A stretch of 64,000 nt of DNA from Chrysogorgia sp. JL179-B06 (GCA_035772405.1 JAYKKM010000379.1:1010001-1074000); one strand, 5' to 3'; shown: positions 1 through 10,965, numbered from the stretch's first letter. Notes: generated by a model from the sequence alone, not told the origin. Translations and numbers: made by a program.

Positions 1-93
1 TAACCTCATATTCGATATTACTTATATATATAGATTCTACATGAAGTGAATAGTTGAATAACAAAATGTTTTAGCGATTGAGGTATACCAGGC

Positions 94-230
94 GGGAACC
101 GTAATTTGAATATAAAAATCAAAGCCCAGCAAATTACTTTTCGGCACAGCATTTCAGTCGAACATTTTATTATAGCTACCGTTTCGTTGTATATCACAAC
201 ATCATCAGAGCAGATTAACAAATACATGGT
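94..230 (-). mobile_element. Penelope-like element terminal fragment
   Basis: Non-coding end of a retroelement read on the minus strand. It contains a hammerhead-like core at 181-208 and abuts a long (TA)n tract. A 60-base part (about 110-172) recurs in inverted orientation at 463-525, beyond the (TA)n. A related GGGCGGAAA / GAGCCCAGC sequence lies next to another (TA)n at 11459-11530. Assignment to Penelope-like elements rests on the ribozyme-like core and the TA setting; no coding part is present. Confidence 0.45.
181..208 (-). ncRNA. hammerhead-ribozyme-like core
   Basis: On the minus strand CTGATGA (208-202) is followed by a 5-bp helix GTTGT/ACAAC with a 5-base loop and then GAAAC (185-181). 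This is the conserved hammerhead arrangement CUGAUGA-helix II-GAAA. Helix III would be only about 2 bp and helix I is not convincing here, so activity is uncertain. Short-helix-III hammerheads are known from Penelope-like elements. Confidence 0.45.
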
Positions 231-235
231 AAGTT

Positions 236-240
<5 letters not shown>

Positions 241-317
<77 letters not shown>
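241..317. repeat. (TA)n microsatellite
   Basis: Uninterrupted TA dinucleotide run of about 77 bases between two inverted copies of the same Penelope-like end. It yields only Ile-Tyr repeat frames, which are not genes. Confidence 0.97.
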
Positions 318-319
<2 letters not shown>

Positions 320-462
320 ATACATATTCAAATATAAAGTAAGTATAAGGCTGACATTAACGGTCAAATAGATAAACAGTCAACTAGATAACGGTAAAGA
401 TTACAAACGGTAAAAATTTAAAGTTTAAAATTTGAAGATCAAAACAATTATTGTATTATAAT

Positions 463-525
463 AAAATGTTCGACTGAAATGCTGTGCCTAAAAGTTTTTG
501 CTGGGCTTTGATTTTTATAACAAAA
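463..525 (+). repeat. inverted partner of the 110-172 repeat
   Basis: This segment is the reverse complement of 110-172 with a few changes, for example sharing the word AAAATGTTCGACTGAAATGC. Together the arms enclose the (TA)n tract, giving a head-to-head arrangement of one repeat end. The stretch from 526 to 987 holds no gene or repeat that I recognise. Confidence 0.7.
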
Positions 526-1435
526 TGTGTTATTATTTGAGCTTTGCGTTGGTGTTCTAGAAAGGTTTTTTGTCCAAAATGCTGATTAAGTCATGACGTC
601 AAATCGAAAACTTGGCTTTCTTTTCTCCATTCCGTGTGATAGATTGGTTGAGAATTTGAGTGAAAACTAGTTGATAAAATCTCTATAGTTTTAGTATAGC
701 GTTCAAATGTATCATCAACATTTTAAAGTACCTTTCCGGGTTTGGGGATTTTACATATTTGTGATCTTTGGATTAATCTCTTGAGAAGAAATGTAAAATA
801 TCTTCTAAAAACCTCTAGAGCCAGGATAGCGCGAAGGCGAGGGATCGATTTATCACAATATATAACATGATATAGGGCCTGCAAATCTCGTACCCATGAT
901 TGGCTACGATCAACCGGTAATTTCCGAGTTCGCCTTTTAGGTGATCCGTTTAAATCGGCCAATATTCGCTGGGCGAGATCTCGCTTCACATTCGTTTCCC
1001 TATTGAAATTTCTTTGTGTTCATATGACGATATCTTGTCAGCGTCTGCCGAGATCTCGGCAAGCGGAATTAAATTATCACATGCAGGGATCAGTTTGTCC
1101 CGCCTACCAAAATAACAATTATTTAGGTGCCGCATGTACTTTGCCGATTTCATCCCAGTTGGCGGGATGAAACTATAGTACCATTTACTCGACTAAAATT
1201 CATTCCCATTTACGTCTCAGATCTTCTAACGCAGAACTAGACTTTTATCAATAAGAAGGAACTTAGGAGTACTGTGAAAATAGTCATATACTGTAGTTAT
1301 AACACTAAACACACATTAGATGTGTGAAGTCGATCGTCGAAATTGTTGTAGTCTTGACTCCTAGGTTCAAACCATTTACTTTTTACTAAACACACAGGCA
1401 GAAATAAAAATCACATGCAGCCAAACAACATTTAC

Positions 1436-1544
1436 CTTGTGGCTTGGTGTTATCGTCGCAGAACACATAATCATTGCCAGAGCAAGGAATTATAAGAAGA
1501 GAAAGAAAGATTGCAATATATTTGAACATCGCCCATGAATTCAT
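1436..1544 (-). CDS. signal-peptide exon of a secreted-protein gene (paralogue A)
   Basis: A 109-base coding exon on the minus strand. It begins at ATG (1544-1542) and encodes 36 residues plus one base: a short start, a hydrophobic core (YIAIFLSLLIIPCSG) fitting a cleaved signal peptide, then an acidic Cys-containing segment ending KPQ. It ends at a donor, caag|gtaaat, in phase 1. The paralogous exon at 23447-23555 differs by conservative residues only (K/R, V/I), which argues that both are or were coding. Ig exons like those of copy B would lie beyond the left window edge. The splice acceptor is probably near 1574 (ttttag). Confidence 0.72.
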
Positions 1545-2097
1545 ATTGCTTCAGAAGGTAGTTCTTTGATTACCTAAAATGTAATATCAGTGAGATATGA
1601 TAAAAATATATTCTTTTTCCTGAAACCTTCCAATATCGATATACAGAGTGTTATGGGAAAAGGTGATCTTAAAATTTAGTATAGGCTAGACTTTCTGACG
1701 AATGTGATGAAAATGACGCTTGACTTTGATTAGAGGCTTTCGCTCGAAAGTTACCCAATTTCTTTACTTGGCGGTTATGAATTTGGAACGACGAAAATGA
1801 AAATGAGATATACTCCAATAGCCTGCATCAAAATTTGGAATCCATATGCCCTTATAACGTAAAAATACCTTTGTGTTATTTGAAAACAACTTTGTGAGAC
1901 CCTGACATGAGAAGTCTATTCACGATAATTCTAACCAATTGTCGATATAATATAGAATAGTTGTATAGATTTGAAAACTACTCCGATGTCTGCAAGTCTC
2001 GATATATTCCATGCAAGTGCAGGTTTGACTTCCATCACAATACAGAAACTCGGAAAACTCTGATACATGATATAGAGTAAGAAAATACCATACTTAC

Positions 2098-2204
2098 GAA
2101 TATACTTGCCTGCAGCTGAAGAAACTCCTTGCCTAGCTATACCAAAATATTTGAGAATTGCGTATACAATAGTGCTTGGTTCTTGTGAATCGTGTTCTTA
2201 TATA
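2098..2204 (-). promoter_or_regulatory. TATA box and 5'UTR exon of paralogue A
   Basis: On the minus strand TATATAAG (2204-2197) is followed about 30 bases on by sequence conserved with copy B (CAAGAACCAAGCAC) and then a strong donor, TTC|GTAAGT, at 2098/2097. The exon has no ATG, so it is a leader. TATA box, spacing and donor are all conserved at 25262-25361. The transcription start near 2168 is inferred from TATA spacing. Confidence 0.55.
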
Positions 2205-2849
2205 GTTCCTCAAAGTCAACATGTCACTTCCAAAATTGGTGACATACAGTGTGATGACGACGTGTTCGCCCACGATTGGAAACTTTTTGGCTTAGGTCAG
2301 CCACTTTCAATTTCGTTAATGGCTTCACTAATAATGATACAAAGGAATAAAATTGTAAAAATATTATATAAAATTTACAAACACAATAGAATATATAATG
2401 TTTCAGCGTTAGAAGTAAACGTATGGTGGCTTTTTACTTTTTCAGTAGTTCTTTCTTTAACGTGGATAGTGCGAGGGCGTTAGAACTTCCTATCACAAGA
2501 TTGATTTACTTGGAATTTCAAAAAATGCTGGAAAAATCGATTAAGGTGAGCCGGACATGTATTTGGTGTTAGGTATATGGTGACTGGTGAGAATATTTTT
2601 CTTTGTAAAATATATAGTCAGAAGCCCTTTTTATTTCGGAACTTCGATATGAAATAAAAATACAGAATTAAATAAAAAAAATGAAATAAAAATACAGAAT
2701 TTTGAAAATGTTGCCTGGGAGAGTATTGATTAATTAATCCGGGCGGAACACGATTGAACTTGGTTGTCCTTGGCGCGTGATTATTGTTTGCTTTACATCA
2801 TGGACACAAATTAGTGATTATGTATAACCATGCAGCAACATATTTGTTT

Positions 2850-2962
2850 CAGTCACTTTGTATATCGATGACTGCATAAACGGTTCAACATCATTTGCTG
2901 CTCTGTTTCCTATCAAGGCCCATCCAACATTTATTTCATATTTATAACACTCAGTTTTCTCA
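2850..2962 (-). other. conserved protein-like patch upstream of paralogue A
   Basis: A minus-strand frame of 84 codons (3072-2818) contains the segment GWALIGNRAANDV, followed by PFMQSSIYKVTE. The same patch is kept in copy B (about 26285-26390) with only four base changes in the block, but copy B has indels just upstream that break the longer frame. It may be a small exon or a conserved non-coding block. I do not recognise a domain. Confidence 0.3.
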
Positions 2963-3340
2963 TATTGAAATGCTGCAATATACATTTGCATACTATACAA
3001 GTATATAATTGAAATATCCAGCATGCTCTCGATTACCCACATGAAGATGATTTGAGGATTTGAGCCAGACAATCGTACATGTATCGTCTGTATACTCGTA
3101 TTTAGTATTTCAATGGCTTGCGTGCATGCATGTTCGCTTCACCAAAGTGAAAGTACGCATATCAAGTACATTTGATTATGATTCACTTTCTTTTATATTC
3201 AACTTTTAAGAATATTAAAAGTGAAACATTTATAAATTTATATATATATAGAGAGAGAGAGAGCTGAGACGAATGGGATCTAATAATGCCGACCTACTTG
3301 CAGCGAGTTGCGAACAAGTTCATGTGATGACTGGATAAAA

Positions 3341-3550
3341 TGTAGACTTGCTCCAAGTCTGCCTCTTGGTGTTTCGAGACAGGTTTGTTTCGAGACGGGT
3401 TTATTTGAGACGGGTTGGTTTAGAGACGGGTTTATGTTTTGGTTTCAACAACAAATTGTTGTATGCGGCGGGCGAGAGAAAACGGGCGAGCGAGCGATTT
3501 AAAAATGTTAAAATCTCCCGCAATGTGTCCAGATTGGCTAGGTTACAGTA
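3341..3550. repeat. half of a palindromic TA-target MITE
   Basis: Begins TAGACTTGCTCCAAGTCTGC, identical to the termini of the complete foldback element at 43967-44192, followed by the same degenerate GAGACGGGTTT units. The opposite terminus is missing, so this is a truncated copy. Confidence 0.75.
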
Positions 3551-3559
3551 AAAATAGTG

Positions 3560-3818
3560 GCACGTTAAATATACTTTATTTGATTTGATTTTGTCTTGTC
3601 AAACAGTGGCTTCTTTTCGCGATGACGATCTATCTATTTTTTAGTTTTACTAGAACTAGTGGGATTTATATTCTAAATACATAATATTTCATCAGAATTC
3701 TGGCTATATACTGTAGCATGTGAATTTTGCCGATACGCAATATTTGTATAGTTCGAATGACTGCAGGAGATCTCTATAATTTATGTCATTTTAATTTTTC
3801 TTTTGAGGTTAGATAAAG

Positions 3819-3858
<40 letters not shown>

Positions 3859-4889
3859 TACGTTAACACCCCACCAAAGGCGTAACCTCTCGAAAGCCGT
3901 AATTAACAATGAATGACCCACTCGAGTTAAGTGGGATGTTATCTCCTCCCACTCGAATGAATATTTTAAATATTATTCTGTTTCTCAACCCCAAAATTAA
4001 GAGGAAACGGAAACGCGTGTGAAACGAAACAAAGCTTTTTTTTGCGAGCATTTTCGATGAACTACAACGATCCTCATGTGTAGGTAAATAATACAACATG
4101 ATTTGCTGGAATGTGTCTGATTTACAAGGCGATCCTATATTTTTAAATCAATTTAAAAAAGGCATTAATAATTCACGAAGAAATATTAATATTTAATCAG
4201 TGTTTGTATATTTGATACAACATCGGTATTCGTCCTGATTTACATGAACGTTTCGTTTGATTTTCTCTGTAAAAAATAGCTTGTGTCTTTATGTTAGTCG
4301 ATAGATATGAACATTCATGTGTATTCGTTAGCTAAGTAATTTGAAATATGAGTCTCTTTTGTATATACAAAAGAGACTTTAAGGGTGTTCAGTGACATAT
4401 TTAGATTCGAAGACCTTATATCCGTTGCTAAGGAAGCTTAGAATTAACAAAAATTGCCATAGAATAGTCCCCATCAAGACAGTGTGTATGTGGTTCATGT
4501 GGGCAAAGTTCTTTCGTTTAGCAATGTCATATATCATGACGTCACCATGATGTTATCGAAATATGAAAAATCCTTTATAAAACAACATTTTGAAAAAGTG
4601 TGTTCTGATGGGCTAGAAGCTTGTTTCTATAACTGTGTAGAACACGGAAATTTTCTCGCAATTTTTGAAATCAAACGAAAGGTTGCTGAAACGGTTTTAA
4701 AAAGTTTAAAAATGTGAAATTTTGATCTTTTAAGACATCATTCATGTATTTCTTGTCGTCCAATTGTTTTTGCTCGCACAATTTAGTCGCATTAACAGCC
4801 GAGAGTGATGTTTGCGTAAGTAAGGAGAATTTACATTTTCATGATTTTAACAAATGAACCTTACCTATTTTCGAAATGTAATTTTATAA
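3560..4889. other. stretch without a recognised gene
   Basis: Holds a short (TA)n run at about 3822-3855 and a perfect 28-base palindrome at 4351-4378 (AGTCTCTTTTGTAT and its complement). A 77-codon open frame at 4484-4717 (+) has no recognisable domain and no splice or family support. Nothing else was identified. Confidence 0.6.
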
Positions 4890-5078
4890 AAGAAATAGAA
4901 AACATTTTCCGTATTTCCATACGTTATAGAAACATGCGTGGAAGTTTGGGAGACGAAATCGCGTGGAAACGCTCGCCCATTCTGACTCGTATTCCCACTA
5001 CGATTTGTCGTTCTCCCAAACTTCCACTCATGTTTCAGTATAACTGTATGGAAACACGGAAAATGTTTTCTATTTCTT
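4890..5078. mobile_element. 189-bp foldback MITE
   Basis: Inverted arms of about 70 bases start AAGAAATAGAAAACATTTTC and end with the complement; inner arms share AAGTTTGGGAGA. A copy of the right arm alone is found at about 26505-26585 in the paralogous copy B, where the left arm is lost. The following 80 bases are also shared with copy B, and nothing further is seen up to about 5600. Confidence 0.8.
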
Positions 5079-6076
5079 AATAATATCCGACAAATTTTCT
5101 CGAATACATTTTTTAAGAAAAATTAAAAATTCGTGAAATTCGAGTCTGCACGGGTTATCTTCACAAAAGTACGGATTTTAAGAATTTTTAAAAAAGTAGC
5201 CTGCATATTTTAAGGTCAATAAACACATAACTGTTTCAATTTATCAATAAATCCATGCTTACTTTTTTGAAGGAATTAATTTAGGTTTACACGACACTAA
5301 AAATGTTAGTAGCATAATGTCAAAAATGACGAAAAAGAATTTTTGTGTTTCTCGATGACGTTATCAAATTACGTCACCGGACGAAATAATATAATAGTTT
5401 GCCTACAAGTTCCACACATAAAAGATCTTGCTTATATCTTCAATTTATTGTCGACTCACGAAATATATTTGGCGCTAAATGACCTGTCCTTAGCAACCGG
5501 TTGACTAGCAGCGGAACACGACCGACCACCCTTAATCCTATCTAGACTGGGGGCGGAATCTGCCCGCGCTAAATTTAAATGCAGATATCTCAATAATGGT
5601 TACAGCTATGACTCTAACATTTCACAACTTTTCCTAGAAACACATTGTAAGTATGGGCAGAAAAAAATGGTGACAAAATATTGGGTAAAAAAAAGTTACA
5701 GAGTATTCCGGAACACCTACTAACAACAGTGAATTTTTATTAAAAAAATTCATTATAATAAAGAAACAATAAAAATAAGAACATTCTATTAAGATAAATT
5801 TATTTATTGATATAATAACTTATGTTCGTTAACAGAATAGCAAGAAAAACCTGTTAAATAAGCAAAGTACAGTATGTATTTTATTCAATCTTCTCTCCTC
5901 GTGATCGTCCCTTCCCGACTCCCCTTGCGTGCTTCTTGCCTACATTATCTATCACATAATACAACATCTCCTTCCTGTAACAAAATAAGAACAATAAGTC
6001 ATAATGTTCCTGTCTAGTGTCTGTGCTCTTTTTCTCTAGAATATCCTTTTGTCTACACTTCAACAGAATAAGTCAA

Positions 6077-6139
6077 TTTTCTAAAGATTTGAGAATTTAT
6101 ACATTTGTCAAATGTATAAATTCTCAAATCTTTAGAAAA
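6077..6139. repeat. near-perfect 31-bp palindrome
   Basis: Two perfectly complementary 31-base arms (6077-6107 and 6109-6139) are separated by a single T. The palindrome lies between the end of the gypsy 1 reading frame and its 3' LTR. It would form a very stable hairpin or cruciform. Confidence 0.95.
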
Positions 6140-6199
6140 ACTTAACAGTACAAATCATAGGCACAACTTTTATTCCCCCATGAATAGTTTAGGTGGTTT

Positions 6200-7560
6200 G
6201 ACCACACGTCCTGATCTGGTGGTATTTCCAGTATTAAGTTCTGCTGGGCATAATCGATTCTTTGTTGACTCTTTCTACAGCGTCACCATTGGAAGCACCA
6301 GACGAATAGGTAGTCAGAAATTTTCTGTTCCTTCGAATCATTCCTTTTGGTGTTGTGGCCATATAGGACCTTGGTGTCACTGCTGTTTCCGTGATCGTTG
6401 CTGGGACTTTTAGATCCTTCACCCACACTGCTGATCCCACTGGTATCTCCAGTATTTCTTACACCCCATGATTAGAATCAAAGTAATACTTCTGCTTTCG
6501 CTTCCTGACTTCCTCTTCCTCTCTAAACTTATACAGGTCGGGTCACTTAGGCTTGAGCTCAGATTCTGCAACTGGAAGTCGAGATCTTATCTTCCGGCCA
6601 AATAACAATTCTGCAGGACTGGTTGGCCAGAGATGTTGAACGGTACGATAGCAGTGCTTTCGCAGGATCTTCTGACTTTTTCAGAAGATTCTTGGTCGTC
6701 TGGACAGCTCTTTCTACCTGTCCATTTGACTGGGTGTAGACTGGGCTTCTGGTCACACTCTCGAATCCCCAATTAATCTTTAGCAAACTTTAGAAACTCT
6801 CCTGAGTTGAACTGCGGACCATTATCCGATCTGACAATTTGTGGAACTCCATGTTTAGCAAAGATTGAATTTAGCACTCGGGTAGTCTCCTGTGATGGCT
6901 GAAGAAGGGCTACTTCAATGTACCGACTGAAGTAATCCACCGCTATCAAGTATGTACGACCTTTGAGATGATATAATTAGTCAGTTCCCACAATCTGCCA
7001 CGGTTGCTCTGGACCAACTGATGGTATGAGGGGTTCTGACCTGACTTGTCTGTGCTCTGCACACTTTCGACATCCATGGACCATATCTTCAATTTGTTGG
7101 CTTAGGCCCGGCCACCATAGGGATGCCTTGGCAGGAGCACGGCATTTCGTTATCGCTTGATGTCCTTCATGAATTCGCTCCAAAATCTCCAACCTCATAT
7201 ATGATGGTATGATAAGTCTAGAACCCTTCATTAGAAGACCTTTCACAATGGTAATATCTCCTCTCCTCTCTCCATCCAGTATGCTTTCAGCACCCCTGGC
7301 AAGTTTCTCTTGTCTGGCCAGCTTTCTCTACAGTAAACCATGAGTTGTTTGCACACGTCGTCTTCTCTTTGGCGCTCAGCTCTTATCTCATCTGGTCGCT
7401 TGTCGCCAGCTGGCAGCTCACCAATCCCACTGTTAACGTACAGGTCAATTTCTTCTTCCTGTAAGCCACTATTCTTTGCATGTGGGACTGGCGCTCGTGA
7501 CAATGCATCTGCTACTACCAGTATCTTACCTATATAATTATGTATTTTACATGAGTACAT
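6200..7560 (-). pseudogene. gypsy 1 RNase H end and integrase (broken)
   Basis: Integrase inserts retroelement cDNA into the genome. Visible in order on the minus strand are VVADALSRAPV (end of RNase H), the zinc-binding segment with HEGH and C-R-K-C near 7070-7180, the first catalytic Asp in LIAVDYFS, the second in SDNGPQF, and TQSNGQVERAVQT. There is an in-frame TAA just after VGTD near 6965, a frameshift near 6775 and further shifts before 6440. The downstream frame contains VWVKDLKVPATITET. This copy is dead. Confidence 0.85.
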
Positions 7561-7919
7561 ACTATAAAACTACAAAATAAAAACTGGCGTGTTTGCGATC
7601 TGTTTGGCGTACTTTGAATGTCCCTATGCCACTTGCTACAGGGTTCAGCATTTTAGTATTCTAGTTTCTACGAATTAAAGGCTTTCGATTTTCGAAATCT
7701 TGACTTTCAGACAATATTGTTCAGATGAAGGTTTTAACTATTTGTAGTATAATGAAGCTTTCGTTCCTTAAAGGGCTCCCGAATGGGGCCCACTGGGCCC
7801 GGTGTGCTAATCCGCCGGCCTGCATGAGCTGAACCTAATGCAAATAAATAATATTGGCATTTACATTCGATAACTTGTAAAGGAAATCAATGGGAAGGAT
7901 ATTTTGCGCGTGTGGAGAT
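7561..7919. other. stretch without a recognised gene
   Basis: Contains a GC-rich patch (GGGGCCCACTGGGCCC near 7788) and otherwise AT-rich sequence. No gene or repeat end was recognised. Confidence 0.6.
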
Positions 7920-7923
7920 TTTC

Positions 7924-8036
7924 TAAGACCCAACCGAGACTAATTGCGAAAAATGCAATTCCAAGGCCGTCGGTGAGAATTGAACTCACGCCTCCGCGAA
8001 TCTCGTGCGGCGTTCTGACAACTGAACTACGTGGGT
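7924..8036 (-). mobile_element. tRNA-derived SINE
   Basis: The minus strand has a tRNA-like head with A-box-like GTAGTTCAGTTGTCAGAAC and B-box-like GTGAGTTCAATTCTC, followed by a tail reading TTGCATTTTTCGCAATTAG, then TCGGTTGGGTCTTA. The plus-strand SINE at 56300-56447 has the same head-plus-tail order (TTGCATTTTTCGCAACTGG). The arms do not form a proper cloverleaf, so it is not a tRNA gene. Confidence 0.7.
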
Positions 8037-8045
8037 AGTTACTGG

Positions 8046-8701
8046 TAGGCCTTTCTCGATTGTGCTAGCACATTTTTTGGCATAATTTGGGAAAACGAGC
8101 ATATTTTTGGCACATTTTAAGGAAAAAGCACTGCTAGTATAATCTGCATATTTATATAACTTTCAGAGCAAAATACTGAAGCCATGACAAGTTGTAATCA
8201 TTATACTGGTTCTTTAATGCTTTGTTCAATCTATTTCCATAGCGGTAGTAGTTCAGGCACTCCAGGGCAGGCCAAAAAACGTAAAAAAACGCCAAAACCA
8301 GGGATAAGCACCGGAAGTACACTTAATATCGGACCCAGTCCCCAACTCCACGCTCTCATCAAAAAAACAAAATGGCGTCATCCACGCTAAGTTGTTAGGA
8401 GAACGAACTGCAATGCTAATCAGAACATTGAGCATTTTGAGGACAATGAATGAGTCATAAGTATACTTTATGTTGTGTTAAGTTAAGTTAAGAACAGTTT
8501 AGGACAAAGAAGTGATCATTTAAAAGTTAGAAACTTGCTAAATTTTGACCTTTCTAGTGTATTTTGTGAATAGCATAATTTAATAAAAACTAGCATAATT
8601 TTTGTAAACCAGCATAATTCGAGCATAATTTAGACAAAAAAAGAGCACTGCAGCTAGTAGCATAATGTGCCAGTTTTACTGGCACAATCGAGAACAGCCT
8701 A
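8046..8701. mobile_element. non-autonomous hAT-like transposon
   Basis: Imperfect terminal inverted repeats start TAGGC(C/T)..TCTCGATTGTGC and the element is flanked by a perfect 8-base duplication, GTTACTGG (8038-8045 and 8702-8709), as expected for hAT. Subterminal GCATAATTT motifs recur near both ends. Inside, 8184-8390 (+) is an open frame whose second half follows a splice-acceptor-like tttccatag and encodes a basic segment (AKKRKKTPKP). No transposase domain is visible. Confidence 0.85.
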
Positions 8702-8779
8702 GTTACTGGAGCGAGAGACTCATGCACGGAATACAAGATCTCTGACGCCTGAATAAAGGTCTAGTGATTTCCACGAGAG

Positions 8780-9600
8780 GTTTGCACTAATGAGAGAAAT
8801 ATGTTAAAGCAATGATTAAAGTCGATGACAGCAGACAGAAAATAATTTGTTTAAAGGGGAACTGTAGTCCAAAAACAAGTTGTGTTCGTTACGAATTTAT
8901 ACGTATTTATTGCTGTAAGAACTTGTCTAGGTTGAAATCGATAACCTTAATCACACATAATCACTCTTCTGTTGTATGTTCGTCTAGGTTCTCGCCTGAG
9001 GAACTATAAGAACTTGAACTAGAATAATCTTCGTCAGATGAACGCTAAATAACGAAACTCTTTGTGATCGCCTACAAAACAAAACGAAAAAGCACTCAGT
9101 GACGTCAAAATTCGAAGACCGCTGACAATCCGCGTCTGCTTGAGAAAGTCTTTGACTCGCTATTTCTCGTTAACTAAAGGGAACTACGCTATAATATTTC
9201 AGGGTTAAACTATTTAAGGTAAGATGTTTCATATGAACGCAACTTGTTTTTGGACTAGATTTCCCATTTAAGTGGTGGTTTTAAATCTCCGGCTTCAGTG
9301 CTCCCAGTAAAATGTTCATGACTCTCACGTCTGCCGGTTGGACGAGAATATAGTCTGATAAAACGGTAAATCAAGTGGTTCAACTCGTTGACTCTCATGA
9401 AACTTTCAAGACTCAGTCAACAGCATGGATAAGCGAGTTAAAACTCTCACTGACTTTCATCGACGTTTACACCGCGGTTCAAGGCTTGGGGCCCGGCTAG
9501 CTATAACGAAGAACTCTCACTGTTCAACTCTCATCGTCGTTTGGCCACTTTCTAGGAATACTATTTTATGGCCCAATCACGCGACGAAAAGCGCGAGTAA
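8780..9600. other. segmental duplication, copy A (distal part)
   Basis: Matches 27640-27900: both contain TGTTAAAGC(A/G)ATGATTAAAG, followed by AGATAATTTGTTT-like sequence and then the CTCACGTCTGCCGG / CTCATGTCTGCCGG block. The match is interrupted in this copy by the TTAA element at 8851-9271. No convincing gene was seen. Confidence 0.75.
8851..9271. mobile_element. TTAA-flanked foldback element
   Basis: Inverted arms (TTAAAGGGGAACTGTAGTCC on the left; on the right GGACTAGATTTCCCATTTAA) share CAAAAACAAGTTG. TTAA lies at both ends. Copy B at 27690 shows the uninterrupted site, so this is a real insertion. TTAA targeting is characteristic of piggyBac-type elements, but no transposase is present. 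Confidence 0.8.
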
Positions 9601-9900
9601 TAGTAGTCTCTTTCCAAACTCGGACATTTAAATGAAGGATCAGCTAAAATTCAAACTTTTATACACAAGATACAATCGTTACGTCAACTATAATTAGCAT
9701 GGTATCTTGTTTTGTATAGTGTTAGCATGGTATTAGCATTAGCATAGTATATGATGAGATGACGATGAGATGAGTAACAATAGTCTCTTCCCAAACTCGG
9801 ACATTTTAATGAAGGATCAGCTAAAATGTAATCTTTTATACATAATATACAATCGTTACGTCAACTATAATTAGCATGGTATCTTGTTTTGCATAATCTC
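9596..9900. repeat. tandem duplication, about 177-bp unit
   Basis: The block starting GTCTCTTTCCAAACTCGGAC and running to GCATGGTATCTTGTTTTG appears at about 9605-9720 and again at about 9782-9895 with few differences. Confidence 0.85.
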
Positions 9901-10109
9901 AGGAATCCTCAGGAACCCAAAGGGAAGCTTCGTGCAATGTGCGAACCGGCAACCTGTATCCGAATTCGAGGGGGGCCTACGATTTAACATCCTTATCCGA
10001 GAAGACGTACGGTGGATCCGCCGAATAAAAAATACGGTGAAAACGTCAAAGCAGACACGTTTTACGTCCGTAGATAAAGGCCGATTTCGCATGGTATCTT
10101 TAATTTAAA

Positions 10110-10965
10110 AATTGCAAGCTTATCAGTTTTTTTTATCGAAGAACCACTTAGGGAGTGGTCATAAAGTTAGTATTCTGAGTGGGTGTGGAAATTTTTCCTT
10201 GTCATGTTATGGGGAATAAAATATTTTAGTGAGATATTGAGGGGGTACGAAATTTTATTTTAGAATATATTTATTCTATAAAAAACCACAAAATTAAAAT
10301 AATATTGTAACAGTAATTAGTGCAGACTATTCAGTCCTGCTCGTCGAACAGCTGTGTGGCAAATGCATTTCTTTATCTTGGCATGAATTGGAAAATATTG
10401 AAACAATACTCCTGGATATATCCCTTTCCCTTCTACTTTTCTTAGCCTTTGAGTTACTGTCTTTCAATCACTTTATATTTTTTAGAAAATTTTGATTTTC
10501 AAAATTCAAATTATAAAAAATTGATTTCACAATTTGTTTCTTAAATAGGAGGGGTATGAAATTTCTTTCGAACGTTTGAATGGGTGACAAAAAATGTTGT
10601 TGAATATATGAGAATCATATCAGAATCATAGATTCCCTTCCGCCCTGTGTTTGTAGAAACTGTACGAGCAGTCCCAATATATATGCACTTGCTGTAGTGA
10701 GTGTGGGAGAGCTTAGACAGACGATACATGGACGATCGTCAAGCTCACCCCTCGCCCGGCCGAAGGACTGAGGGCGAGGGTGCTAATATCGACCGGCGTT
10801 TAGTCTCTTATCACGAGATGCTAGCGGTCCTGATCTCGGATCGAGTTTATTTATATATATATATGCATCAACGGCCGTCCGCGCGACATCGGAAAATTTG
10901 GTCCTGGTAACTAGATACTCAGATTTGAAAATAGTTTTTGGAGGAAATAGAAATCCGAGTCCCTG
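10110..10965. other. stretch without a recognised gene
   Basis: AT-rich sequence with a short GC-rich island at 10748-10790 (CCTCGCCCGGCCGAAGG), which resembles the island at 53655-53710. No reading frame with domain support. Confidence 0.55.

Larger units (their letters stand above)
988..3090. other. segmental duplication, copy A (proximal part)
   Basis: Collinear with 22365-26480 (copy B). Shared blocks include the signal-peptide exon, a TATA box, a 5'UTR exon with splice donor, and intergenic sequence such as TCTGCCGAGAT. Copy B carries extra insertions at 22661-22827, about 23905-25040 and 25994-26260. Homology resumes further out (4890-5160 with 26505-26660; 8780-9480 with 27560-27900). 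This is an old tandem duplication of a gene start and its upstream region. Confidence 0.85.
5600..7560 (-). mobile_element. Ty3/gypsy retrotransposon fragment (gypsy 1)
   Basis: Minus-strand 3' part of a Ty3/gypsy element: end of RNase H, integrase, a Cys-free tail ending TRSGRVVKPPK, a purine tract (GGAAGGAGA) and the start of a 3' LTR (TGTTGTATTATGTG from 5966 downward). The LTR's far end is unclear, so the left boundary is approximate. Gag, protease and reverse transcriptase are missing: the element is truncated near 7560, just upstream of VVADALSRAPV. Absent from the paralogous copy B. Confidence 0.8.

Noticed and set aside
2106..2483. 125-codon plus-strand frame as a gene
   Set aside because: It runs antisense across the conserved TATA box and leader exon, and the paralogous region in copy B has frame-breaking indels.
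7340..7537. Plus-strand open frames over the gypsy and LINE regions (also 13537-13984, 14616-14936, 36593-36933, 39238-39624, 50480-50755)
   Set aside because: They are antisense shadows of the minus-strand pol genes, without domain similarity of their own.
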